64,000 bases of DNA. It comes from Utricularia gibba (Eukaryota > Streptophyta > Magnoliopsida > Lamiales > Lentibulariaceae). The position numbers were made by a program, and so were the translations under genes. The stretch is taken from positions 3,929,001 through 3,993,000 of the forward strand of contig NEEC01000002.1 of NCBI GenBank assembly GCA_002189035.1. The letters are read 5' to 3'. Below are positions 34,778 to 45,207 of this stretch, piece after piece (within the stretch, counting starts at the first letter, position 1; each line of letters starts with the position of its first letter). The notes below the pieces were generated by a model. The model ran no database searches. It saw only the letters and a program-made list of their open reading frames with translations, and had not been told where the DNA came from.

Positions 34778-35287
34778 CTCTATGCACTAAATATGACTAT
34801 CGTTCTCCTTATGTCAGTGGAAGGAATAAGCTTAATTATTTGATAGGGGATTTTTCCATAGGCAACACTTGCACTATAGATATCGATATCCTATCAGCTA
34901 GGAATCCTGACAACCCTTGCCCTTTTGTTCATATTGCATCATTTCCCTAGATTTTTATACATAAGCTCGAAAATCCTAAGTGACCCTAGATGCCTTGGTC
35001 ACAAATAAATTATCAAACATCATATGCATCGATAATTCACCAATATGATCATCATAATCAAAATTCGTGCAAAGGCCATCATGACCCACGACTTTCACAC
35101 ATAAGATATGATTCTCGAAAGCATCAATCATCAATCGAATTTCGTGCATCCTAGGGCAGCAAAACAATCCAACATAATCAGATTTCGTTCATCACATGCT
35201 ATTACGATGATCGCCCGCAAGGCAACATACGAGAACATCTCGTAAAATCAGCAAAGCTTCTAACGTATACATGTATTCCGTAACCTG
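34778..35287 (-). other. Copia leader and lost gag start
   Basis: Between the gag ORF and the PBS. It contains the leader block around reverse-strand ATGCACGAAATTC...GATTGATGCTTTCGAGAATCAT, also found at 25359-25400. The beginning of gag is not recognisable. Confidence 0.5.
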
Positions 35288-35299
35288 GCTCTGACACCA
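35288..35299 (-). other. Copia primer-binding site
   Basis: Reverse strand TGGTGTCAGAGC, one mismatch from the usual TGGTATCAGAGC, one base away from the LTR end ...CCCAACA. Confidence 0.9.
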
Positions 35300-35300
35300 C

Positions 35301-36745
35301 TGTTGGGTTTCTCATAGACGTCATATGTCTCAAAAGCAGCGGAATTTTAAAAAATTTGAGAAACCCCCAACACAGATCTTGGAATACGGTATACATTAGA
35401 CAAAGGGATTCTGAAATACCTTTAAGATGACTCCGTTGTTCACCAACCGTCAATAGCAGACGGCCTCTATGGTATCCACTCATGGAGCACTACGTCGATA
35501 ACCTTCTCAAGGCTCCTAAATGCTGGTCGAATTTCTCAGGTGCTAGTAGAGAAAAACGCCTCCTTGTGAATCACTCTCAGAGAGCACGAAGACCTTGGAG
35601 CAGATCTCAAGATCTAAATCTTTTTGATAAATATTTTGTGACATATCAAATCATATCTATAATATGAGATCTTTTATTTTGAGTTTAATCAATAATAATC
35701 TCAAAATAGCTCTCTATTTAATTTATCCACCTTACCAATTACATGTCATGTAATTGTGTCATTCTATTTTATATCGATGAGTGACTCCACTATTGTGTGT
35801 GACCCTATAGGCTTCCTCAATCAATGCCGTAATAATGGATTTATTAATAAACTCTTAATTAATCAAATCCATCATTATCGATAATGAGTGATGTCTAACA
35901 ACATATCATGATCCCAAGATTAAAGAATAATCAGGTGAACTGATTGAGCCTTTCCATGACTAGCCACCATGCAATGAATAGCTTTCATCATACTTATATC
36001 TCATTCGGTACCAGAACATGGGTGTATGTCTTTCTGATGTATCGAAATTATAATTGAATTCAAGCACTAACACTCAATGACCTACTCAAACAATTCGAGT
36101 GTCATTGCCCTGGGACCAAGACTTACGGTTAGGCTTTGATGCAATTACTTGAGATATGATCTCATCGCTAACTTGAGTGATGAATCCTTTATTGATCAAT
36201 CAACTATCTCCAACCTTAAGGAGTCACATCTCTACTCATCCATACTAGGAAAGCCATGGTTAGGCTCTCATTAGCAATGAGTGAAAATGTGAGCTTAAGA
36301 TCAAGATAACTTTGTTGATCTCAAGTGTAAGCTTACTTGCACGGCTGTCATATTCAAGATCTTGCTATTGAAACTTGGTTAGCTTCCCATAGTTGCATCT
36401 CGAAGATGAGTCATCCAGTGAATCGATTCTCTAATCGACACCCACACACAGGTTCTAGTAATCTCATTACATCAATTGTGAGAACCATTGCCTAAACAGT
36501 TTAGGGAACTCAATATGTGCAAGCTTATCCGTATTTGTGATATCCTCATTTCACAAATACTCTAGCCAGGGAGTTTTTAGCTTGAACATAAATGCTTGTA
36601 GAATCTCACATTATGATCTCATCATAATTTCTATAGTACATAGATCAAGTAGAGGATTTTATCAATGATGTAAACTTGATCACAATTCAAAGTAAATATC
36701 AAAAGATAAGATTTTCCAATGAGTTGATTGTCTCTAGAACACAAC
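35301..36745 (-). repeat. LTR family C, copy 4 (5' LTR of the minus-strand copia)
   Basis: Its left end TGTTGGGTTTCTC is the true LTR terminus next to the PBS. Its right end stops at CTAGAACACA and lacks the final ~12 bases to TGTTAGTG. AT hairpin at 35838-35869. Together with 29776-31136 it bounds a copia element of about 7 kb. Confidence 0.9.
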
Positions 36746-36765
36746 TCAAAGTAAATATCACAATT

Positions 36766-38555
36766 CGGATGGAGGTCGAGAACCAGCTTGAGCGTTCCGT
36801 CAAGAAACTTCGATCAGATCGTGGTGCGGAATACTTGAGTAATGAATTCAAGAATCATCTTAAAGACAATGGTATTGTCTCAGAAAAAACTCCTCCTGAT
36901 ACACCTGAACACAATGGTGTTTCTGAGAGGAGAAATCGAACTTTGCTTGACATGGTTCGATCAATGATGAGTTTTGCAGAACTACCAAAGTCCATGTGAG
37001 GATATGCTTTAGAGGCAGCGGCTCATGTTTTGAACAAAGCCCCATCGAAATCGATTGAAACCACTCCTTATGAGATTTGGATTGGTAGAAAACCGAGTTT
37101 CTCCTACCTCAAAGCTTGGGGATGCCCTGCTTATGTAAGAAGATTGAAGTCAGATAAGTTGGAGAACAAATCTGTCAAGTGTTTCTTAATGGGATATCCA
37201 CAAGAAACCATGGGATACTACTTTTTTAATCCTCAAGAGGGAAAGGTTTTCATCTCGAAGAATGCTGTCTTTTTAGAGAAAGAGTTTCTCCTCAAAGAAG
37301 CAAGTGGGAGTCAGTTTGAACTTAAGGAGATGTTTGAGAACAAGCAAGTGACTCCTATAGAGACGCTAGTGGGTGACTCAAAAGGTAATCTAGGCTAACC
37401 ATCTCGAAATTGTGTCCCAGAAGCTTGTAATGTCCAAGGTGAGCAATCAACTTGAGCAATCTGACTTGCCAAATGTACCAAGCACGTTTTCTGCCAGAAG
37501 ATCTGTCCGACAACGTAGCCCTATTGTGAGATATGGTTTCATTGTTGATGCCGAAGGCATGGGAGACCTCATATTAGATGAGGAACCTCGGACTTATGAC
37601 GAAGCAATCAATAGTGCTGAGTCAAGTAAATGGCTTGTTGAAATGAGGGCAGAAATGGATTCCATGTATGAGAACAATGTTTGGACATTGGTCAATGCTC
37701 CAGAGGGAGTAAATCCTATTGGATGCAAATGGGTATTCAAAAGGAAAACTGACATGGATGGAAATATATCTACCTATAAGGCACAACTTGTGGCAAAAGG
37801 ATATCGTCAGAAACAAAGTGATGATTCTGTTGTAACCTTGTTGCCTATGGCTATGCTGAAGTCCATTCGATTTTGCTTGCCATTGTTGCTCATTTTGATT
37901 ATGAGATGTGGCACACATTGTATTCAAAAGCAATCATTTTACACAAGATCCTAGTAAAGTGTGTAAACTGAACAAATCCATCTATGGGCTAAAGCAAGCT
38001 TCAAGAAGTTGTAACATCAAATTTGATGAGACAATCAAAGAGTTTGGTTTCTCTCAAAATGAAGATGAACCTTGTGTATACAAGAAGGTAGATGGCTTGG
38101 CAATCATATTTCTCATACTATATGTGGATGACATATTAGTAATGGGAAATGATGTTGCAACAATGCAATCAGTAAAGATCTACAGGGATAGATCAAAGAA
38201 ACTTATTAGATTATCACAATCGACCTACATCGATAAAGTGTTAAAGAGGTTTAACCTGGTTGATTCGAAAAGAGGTTTATTGCCCATGACACACAAGGCA
38301 CTTTCAAAAGTGATGTGCCCCAAAATAGAAGAAGATAGGGATTATATGGCTCGAATTCCACATGCTTCTCCTATTAGGTCAATAGTGTATACCACTATGT
38401 GTACTAGACCAGATGTGTCATATGCTTTAAGTGTTGCAAGCAGATATCAGTCGAACTCTAGAATGGATCATTGGACTGCATTCAAGAGCATTCTTAAGTA
38501 CTTAAGAAGGACTAAAGATCTCGAAATGGGAGAATATGTTTCCAATCTCATTTGA
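36766..38555 (+). pseudogene. Second copia pol copy, opposite strand, starting inside integrase
   Basis: Begins at MEVENQLERSVKKLRSDRGAEYLSNEF (integrase core, last part) and is nearly identical to the minus-strand copy. It carries the same TGA after PKSM (36997-36999). It continues NKAPSKSIETTPYEIW, keeps SSKWLVEMRAEMDSMYENNVWTLV, which the other copy lost, and has RT motif LYVDDILVMGNDV intact. It lost about 85 bases around the first RT motif, the stretch after NDVATMQSVKI, and most of RNase H. Gag, protease and 5' LTR are absent. Confidence 0.85.
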
Positions 38556-38711
38556 CTTGACGTCTCAATCAATATACATATTCACCCTAAATGGAGGTGC
38601 AGTCACTTAGAAAAGTTCTAAGCAAGATTGCTCATTCACAATGGAACTAGAACGTCCATGGAGTACATGGAGTCCGTTGGTATGAGATACATCAATGATT
38701 GGCTCTAGTAC

Positions 38712-38722
38712 AAGTGGGAGAT
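38712..38722 (+). other. Copia polypurine tract (plus copy)
   Basis: AAGTGGGAGAT immediately before TGTTAGTG. GGCTCTAGTAC upstream is shared with 31150-31160 in reverse. Confidence 0.85.
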
Positions 38723-39008
38723 TGTTAGTGGATGTGTTCTAGAGACAATCAATTCATTGGAAAATCTTATCTTATGATATTTACTTTGAATTGTGATCAA
38801 ATTTATATTATTGATAAAATCCTCTACTTGATCTATGTACTATAGAAATTATGATGAGATCATAATGTGAGATTCTTCAAGCACTCATGATCAAGTTAAA
38901 AACTCTCTAGGTAGAGTATTTGTGAAATGAGGATATCACAAATACGGATAAGCTGACACACATTGAGTTCCCTAAATTGTTTAGGCAATGGTTCTCACAA
39001 TTGATGTA
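38723..39008 (+). repeat. LTR family C, copy 5 (3' LTR, truncated)
   Basis: Starts TGTTAGTGGATGTGTTCTAG and matches the first ~285 bases of the LTR, up to CTCACAATTGATGTA. It then passes abruptly into LTR B. Confidence 0.85.
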
Positions 39009-39027
39009 TGGAAAAAATTTAGTTAAA

Positions 39028-40192
39028 AGGTTTTTAAGTGATTGAGTGCATGGAAAAGATTCATATTGTGCTACAAAAATTTAGTTCTACTACCTAGTTT
39101 TATATTTTTGCGCATAAGTATCGCAATTGTGTTATTTTAGTCTTAGTTGGGACTAAATCTACGATTTAGTCTCAACCTTCTAATAGTTTTACTCGAGCAA
39201 TGCAGTGCAGGTCGCAACACGAATCCCAAGGAGCCGAATATGCACAGTGTAGTGGCAAAAGATGAGTCTAAATGTCTAAAAAGTGGTAGACACAAAATCC
39301 AAGGAGGAAAAAGGGAGATTTTGGACAAAAAGGGAGGAAAGATGAGAGAGAAGGCAGATCTCCCCTTGGAGACTCACGAACACATTTTCTGGGGAGTAGG
39401 TTTTCTAAGGAGGAAGAAGAAGGAAGACAAACAGGAACGAAGCTGAAGTTCAAGATTATTTTCTATCTTCGAAGAATATTACTCCTAGCTAAGAGTAGCT
39501 AGTGACACTTTTCAGTTTTTGTTGACACTTCACATTACTTGCTTGTTTGCTTTCTGGTATTTGACTGTGAAATGAGCACACTGTGGGTGATGTTTTCTTT
39601 TCCACTTTCGTTTACCTTAAGCATGAGTGGCTAAGTACTTAGGGGGGTGCCTTGCAGTAAAAAGGGGAGAAACATGTTAATCAACCTTTAGATCTAAACA
39701 ACCATAAGTCACGCCACTTCCTTAACAAACCAGGATAGATCCAGGAGGGGAAAGTAGTGAAACCCAACTTAACAACCCTAATTAGAGGTAGACCAAAAAT
39801 TAGGGGGAAAAACAAGAATCCGGGTAGATCTAGATCTTGTGAGTTAGTTGTATGATTTGTGGTTTGTGTGAGTTTGTTTAGTGATGAGCATACATCCCCT
39901 AGGAGTCCCAAGGCATCACCCATTCCATTCCAGAAACAACCAAACTCGAGAACTTATTACTTTTCTTTACTATATTTCGTTTTAGTTCTGCCTTAATCCT
40001 AGCTAAGACCAATTTTACCAACGTGACATTGATTCCTTGCATTGACCTTCACATAGCAAGCACCTAGCTCCTTGTATTCGACCCTAGTCCACTATGCTCA
40101 TAATTGTTTTATGCTTGAATGTGTATTAGGTTATAAATTTATTTGATAGGAAAATTTGCATTTAACGACATTGCATAATTTTTCGTTTATCA
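39028..40192 (+). repeat. LTR family B (5' LTR of the Athila-type element)
   Basis: Matches the reverse of 11093-12235. It ends TTTTTCGTTTATCA at 40192 and is followed after three bases by the PBS. Its 5' end is cut by LTR C at about 39008-39028. Confidence 0.85.
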
Positions 40193-40195
40193 AAT

Positions 40196-40213
40196 TGGCG
40201 CCGTTGCCGGGGA
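40196..40213 (+). other. Athila-type primer-binding site
   Basis: TGGCGCCGTTGCCGGGGA, the hallmark primer site of Athila/Tat-class plant gypsy elements, three bases after the LTR end. Confidence 0.9.
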
Positions 40214-40216
40214 GCG

Positions 40217-41750
40217 ATGTTTATATGTTTTGTGATTCGGTTGATGCATTTGCGTTCTTCTGGTGCAGGTGATCTTGTTTTCCATCCAGAAATCAAGAGA
40301 ACTATCAGCAAGAACCGCACAAGAGTGAGAGAAGCAACAAGGTTGAGCAAACTTCCTGTTGTTGCTCAAACTAATTTCAATATGGCAGAACAGGAGAAGA
40401 CCCTGAATGAGCTTGATGCAGCTGACCATACGTACAGAGGGCTGTGTATTAGGTTCTCTGATGACACAGCCAACAAATTGAAGCCAGCTAGTATTAATTT
40501 TCTGCCCAAGTATTATGGAAAAGTGGGTGAGAACCCACATGAACATCAGGAAAACGTGACTGCTGTTTGCACCTCTTTTAAGAGTGCTAGTATGACTGAG
40601 GATGCCATCTGTTTGAGGGCATTCCAATTTACACTGGAAGGAAGTGCAAAAATGTGGTTCAATTCTCTGAAGCCTGGGAGTATCAAAGATTGGAGTGGTA
40701 TGAAGAAGGTATTCTTGAGTAAATATTTCCCTGCTTCAAAAGCTGAAGGAATAAGGAAGGAAATTAGTGATATTGAGCAATCAAATGGTGAATCTTTACA
40801 TGAATATTGGGAGCGCTTTAATCACCTGCTAGGCTCCTGTCCACACCACGGATTTCAGACCAATGCATTGGTCAAGTATTTTTATGATGGTCTTCTATGC
40901 ACGGATTTCAGACCAATGCAGTGGACTCTGCAGCAGGTGGGTTTTTGAGAAAAATAACTTCCACAGAAGCTCTTGCATTACTTGAGGAGTTGGCTGAGCA
41001 CTCCAGACACATAATCAGAAAATAGGCCTCGAATAGAAGAGTATATGAACTGGAATGCAAGCCAAAGTCATCAGAAAGTGAGCTAACGAAAAATGTGGCA
41101 GCCATGCCTGAGATGATGAAGGATCTCTTTTTATTCCGAGCTAAGAATATGGCTTGCGGGAACTGCCACAAGATTGGAAACATTGCTGATAAATGGCCCG
41201 AATTGATGGAGGAAGAACATGTGAAAGCAATGGGATATTTAGAGCCACAAAGGAAGAAATATGATCCCTATTCGAGCACCTACAATCCTGGATGGAGGGA
41301 TCATTCAAATTTCAGATGGAGTAATAGTGATATTTCTTACAAGGGTGAAAGTTCATCAGCTGGACAACAAGGATTTCAGCAAAAGTTCTATGAGCAGCAG
41401 CAACGTTCTTATCAAGCTCCACAATTTCGCAAGCCAAACTAGCAATGCAACAGCAATTTCAGCCTCCAAACCAAAATAATTCTGGAGGAAATTTTGGAAG
41501 CACATTGGAGGATATTTTGAAGACTTTCATGACCCAATCAATAAAAAACCAAGCTGAGAACCAACAAGCTATCAAGAATCTTGAAATTCAAGTTACTCAT
41601 CTAGTAACAGAGGTTGGGGAGCTGAAGCAAAAAGGAAGCCTACCGTCGCAAGCCAAACAGAATCCTAACTCTGTGGGACAACAGAATATCAGCGCAATGA
41701 CATTGAGAAGCGGAAAAAAAAAACCTGGAAGAGGAATTAGTCCAACCTAA
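40217..41750 (+). pseudogene. Athila-type gag
   Basis: Open from about 40217 to 40948: YRGLCIRFSDDTANKLKPASINFLPKYYGK, LRAFQFTLEGSAKMWFNSLKPGSI, FLSKYFPASKAEGIRKEISDIEQSNGESLHEYWERFNHLLGSCPHHGF, VKYFYDGL. A 21-base segment is duplicated (40847-40867 and 40900-40920), changing the frame just after YDGL. Then comes a degenerate zinc knuckle CGNCHKIGNIADKW (41095-41442), a Q-rich stretch and the gag tail with IKNLEIQVTHLVTEVGELKQKGSLPSQ and ISAMTLRSGKKK (41445-41750). The start codon is uncertain; ATG 40217 is close to the PBS. Confidence 0.8.
40847..40920 (+). repeat. 21-bp direct duplication within gag
   Basis: CACGGATTTCAGACCAATGC plus A occurs at 40847-40867 and 40900-40920. The second copy sits where other gag proteins have a different sequence. 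Confidence 0.85.
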
Positions 41751-41759
41751 GAATTATTT

Positions 41760-42058
41760 CTCCAAAAGGCTTTCTTGAAGATGTTCTTGTGAAGATTGAG
41801 CAGCTAGTGTTCCTAGCAGACTTTTATGTGGTGAATATGCCTGCTGGAGGTTCAAAGGATATGACCATCATCCTTGGAAGACCCTTCTTGAGCACTTCCA
41901 ACGCCATAATTAATGTGAAGATGGGTACAATTGAGTTATCCTTTGATAAAGAAAAGATTACAGTGGACATGAAGGAAGTGAAAAATTATCCCAACGATTT
42001 TGAGAGTGTATGCTCAGTGGACATCATGGATGAATTAGTTGAAGAACGCTGGATATAA
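41760..42058 (+). pseudogene. Athila-type protease, C-terminal half only
   Basis: GFLEDVLVKIEQLVFLADFYVVNMPAG, then MTIILGRPFLSTSNAIINVKMGTIELSF. This is the second half of the retropepsin domain. The half with the catalytic DLGAS site is absent: the gag tail (41750) is followed almost directly by this part, so an internal deletion has removed it. Confidence 0.75.
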
Positions 42059-42931
42059 AGAAGATGACAAAAAGGAAAATGGATATAAAGAAGGCTTTGT
42101 TGAAGAATCAAATATGTGAATTTCAAGTCTTCCTTAGCTCACACGAGACGGGTTTTGGTTGATGTTGAGAAGAAAAATTTCAGTATTAGTCTTAGCTCGG
42201 ATCAAGAATCAACATTATTTGAAGGATTCACCCAAGATCCAAAGGAAATTTTGGATAAGGTTGAAGATGCTTACATGGTTGCAAAACATATCCCGATGAA
42301 CAGTTACTCCTAGGTAAGACTATAACTTGGGAACGAGGTTCTACTGATATTTTTAATTTAATTGCTGCATGAATTGTACCAGTTGGAGACAGATGCAATG
42401 ATAAGAACATGTATTTCAATGATGAAAAATCTGACGTGTGGGACGATCCATATTGGTGGAGGAGATGCAAAGATGGAGTATTCAAAATGTTGAACAATTC
42501 TTGTAAAACTTTTCAGAATGAGGCCCAGGACGTTGCTGATGATATGGTATTGAAAGATGCAACAAAAACGTAGCCTCAAAGAAAGTCTAGTCCAGGACTG
42601 GAAACAAGGACGCTCTTGGGAGGCAACCCAAGTTTAATTTCTGTTAGTTTTATTTTCATGTCATTTTATTTTTGCACTTTTAGACTTAGCTAGGAGTTAT
42701 TTTGGAGAGTTTTTGATGTGTTCCTGTTGCAAAATGGGAAATTAATCTGCGGTTACAGGAGAGATAAGTACAGGGGAACGGTTGATTTTCAGGATTTTAC
42801 AAATTTACCCTCAAACGCTCGGTGAATTTGGGGGTAAATTCCATTGTAACGTTCAGCTTGTTTCAAACATTCCATTGTTCTTGAGTTCAGGTAGGGTTGA
42901 AGAGGAAGAGAAAGGGAAATCATAGCGGAAA
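42059..42931 (+). other. Degenerate post-protease linker and spacer
   Basis: 42116-42310 reads LAHTRRVLVDVEKKNFSIS...DPKEILDKVEDAYMVAKHIPMN with no named domain; 42350-42575 has only short broken frames. 42580-42930 is AT-rich with no coding signal. RT, RNase H and integrase, expected here, are missing. Confidence 0.45.
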
Positions 42932-43510
42932 ATGACCAGCAAGGGCATCCCCTACTTCAAGCAACATGCAGAAATGCTCAACCTCAAGTACCTACACTTT
43001 GATGAAGAAGAATTCACAGCCAGGTACAATGAGGTAAAAGGGGCAAGGGTGCTGCCTTGTAGGATCATAGATTTCGAAATATTGGTAGAATTGGGCATAC
43101 TTACTGAAGTTCATTCAATTTTAGAGGATTCTGCGCTACTTCCTTTATGTGATTTGAACCGTCCTTCTTATGTTGAATTGATGTGTGAATTTGTTTCTAC
43201 CTTTTGTTATGAGAAACCAGAAACTGTGATTGCACCATCAGCCATTACCTTTAAATTGCTAGGAAAGAATTTCTCATTATCAATTGATGAATGAAATGTA
43301 GCTTTAGGATTTTGTACAGAAAAGTAAGTTGAATCCCATGAATTTGCTACTTCATTGTTTGATTACCCTGATGATTTTAATGCTGAAGTGGTTTATGAAA
43401 TTTTAACTGATCAACATGTGATAGAATTTAAATACAAAGGGATGAAAGCTGATTTATTTACAAACCCTGCTATGCGAAATGTTAACTTGCTTGTTTCTGC
43501 TGTACCGTTG
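42932..43510 (+). pseudogene. Athila extra ORF (ATHILA-ORF-like domain)
   Basis: ATG at 42932 opens MTSKGIPYFKQHAEMLNLKYLHFDEEEF...LPCRIIDFEILVELGI, then LPLCDLNRPSYVELMCEFVSTFCYE and ITFKLLGKNFSLSIDE, a stop, and in frame again ESHEFATSLFDYPDDFNAE, KGMKADLFTNPAMRNVN. The pattern of RPSYVEL...EFVST...F.LLGK.FSLS resembles the ATHILA ORF-1 family, a non-enzymatic protein of these elements whose role is not settled. One stop at 43292 and more decay after 43510. Confidence 0.65.
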
Positions 43511-43859
43511 GTAGGGCCTTAGGATTTAATTCTCTTTACAAATGTGATTTTTTTGTAAAAGGTTATGCTTTGATAAAATTTCTGAGTTGGAATTTTTGCA
43601 CGTAGAAACAAAGTTAGCCCCTCTTAATGCTCATTTTCTTAAAACTGCTGGACTAATTCGTGCACGAGGAAGTGGATTCGTTTTTAAGTCTATTGCAGGA
43701 CTTTGTGGGGAGGCACCTCCAATGAAAGAAAAGGGAAAAACCCCTGATTAGACAGTCATGACCCAAAGGAATGAGAAAGTTTTCTGCTGCACTGAAAGGA
43801 CTAACATGATATATGATAGGCTGGATTTTATCGTAGATTTATTCAAGATTTTTCAAAAA

Positions 43860-44338
43860 TTGCATCACCTTTGTGTACCTTGTTGCATAAGGATGTTGAG
43901 TTTCATTCTGATCAAATTTGCAAAAATGCCTTTGATGTTTTGAAAGAAAAACTTGTTTCAGCCCCATTATCTAGGCTCTAAATTAGAGTCTACCCTTTGA
44001 ACTAATGTGTGATGCAAATGATGTAGCTTTAGCTGTGGTTTTGGAACTAAAGTTGGAGAAGCATTCCCATGTCATCCACTATGCATCCAAGTGCCCAAAA
44101 GAGCTACACCACTACACAGAACGAGCTACTGGCCATTGTGTTTGCCCTTGAGAAATTTCGATCTTATTTGTTAGGAGCCAAAGTGATAGTGTATGCAGAC
44201 CATGCCGCATTGAGATATCTCCTCAACAAGAAGGATTTGAAGCCTAAACTCATTAGATGGATTTTATTACTTCAAGAATTCAACTTGGAGATCAAGGACA
44301 AGAAAAGGATGTTAGAATCTAGTGGTAGATCATCTTAG
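43860..44338 (+). pseudogene. Gypsy RT connection / RNase H fragment
   Basis: FDVLKEKLVSAPL (~43927) precedes the RNase H region [70 protein letters not shown]. The E in QNELLA and D in YADHAAL are the expected catalytic residues. It breaks at 44338 after a frame change. It lies after the Athila extra ORF, not before it as usual order would have it, so it may come from another copy. Confidence 0.75.
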
Positions 44339-44678
44339 CTACATCACTTTTGGATTTCTGGAACTGATGCCTTATCGATGACAGCATCCCGAACTGATGC
44401 CTCCTTGATTTCCGGAAGACTACAAACACCTAATCATGAGCCTTGACATGCGGAACTCGGGAGTCCTTGACATGTAAAATCAATAGCGTACCAGTGTCAA
44501 AGCAGAATTTTCATGCAAGTCACTGCAATTCACAACAGAACCAAGGGGACACGAAAACTCATATGCCTTAAGCTGCATGAGTTTATCATATGTTTGCAAT
44601 TGACCAAGAGTCATTATCTAAATTGAAATTGTATTAAAATTTTCTTGTTTCTCTACAGTGCAGTAAAATACCTGCTAA
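44339..44678. other. Noncoding spacer before the Tat element
   Basis: Contains the near repeats GGAACTGATGCCTTATCGAT and CCGAACTGATGCCTCCTTGAT (44359-44415). No gene seen. Confidence 0.35.
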
Positions 44679-45207
44679 TGGGGTACAAATCGAATGCGGT
44701 TAATCGGTCCCTAAAAAGCTTCCAAAAGGTGCTATGATGGGATAGCACTGACCGATAGACTGATATGTATCAAAGATTTGACAGCAGCAGCCATATTGCA
44801 CAACCTAAAAAGCAAACGAATTATAGCAGAGCAGGTGGCGATCATCTGAAAAGCAGGATCACAGTATAGGCACAAAAAGCAACCGGCATCTACAGAATTC
44901 AGGATTCGGTCAGATGGACCTCTTCTATAAGTAGGAGAAATTCTAAAGAGAAAGTAGTTCGACTCGAAGCCCTCCAACTTGTATCTTTTCCCAGCATCCG
45001 CGTCTAGTGAAGATTTTCCCGATGAGCTTCAATAGTTCTGTGGTTTTTCCATTCTCCGAAAGTTTCCACGTAAAAATCTTTGCCTATCTTCATTTCTTCT
45101 AAACGAAACGAGCGAAACATCAAAAATATAATCAAGTGTGGCACATCCAGCTGCACCCATAACCCGAAAATCAGCCTCCTCTCGGATACCGATTTTGTCC
45201 CGCAACA
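44679..45207 (+). repeat. LTR family F, 5' LTR
   Basis: Starts TGGGGTACAAATCG and ends CCCGCAACA (45207), with promoter segment CTTCTATAAGTAGGAG at about 44922. It matches 54659-55101 over almost its whole length. No recognisable primer-binding site follows (CCTACACATAAT). Confidence 0.85.
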
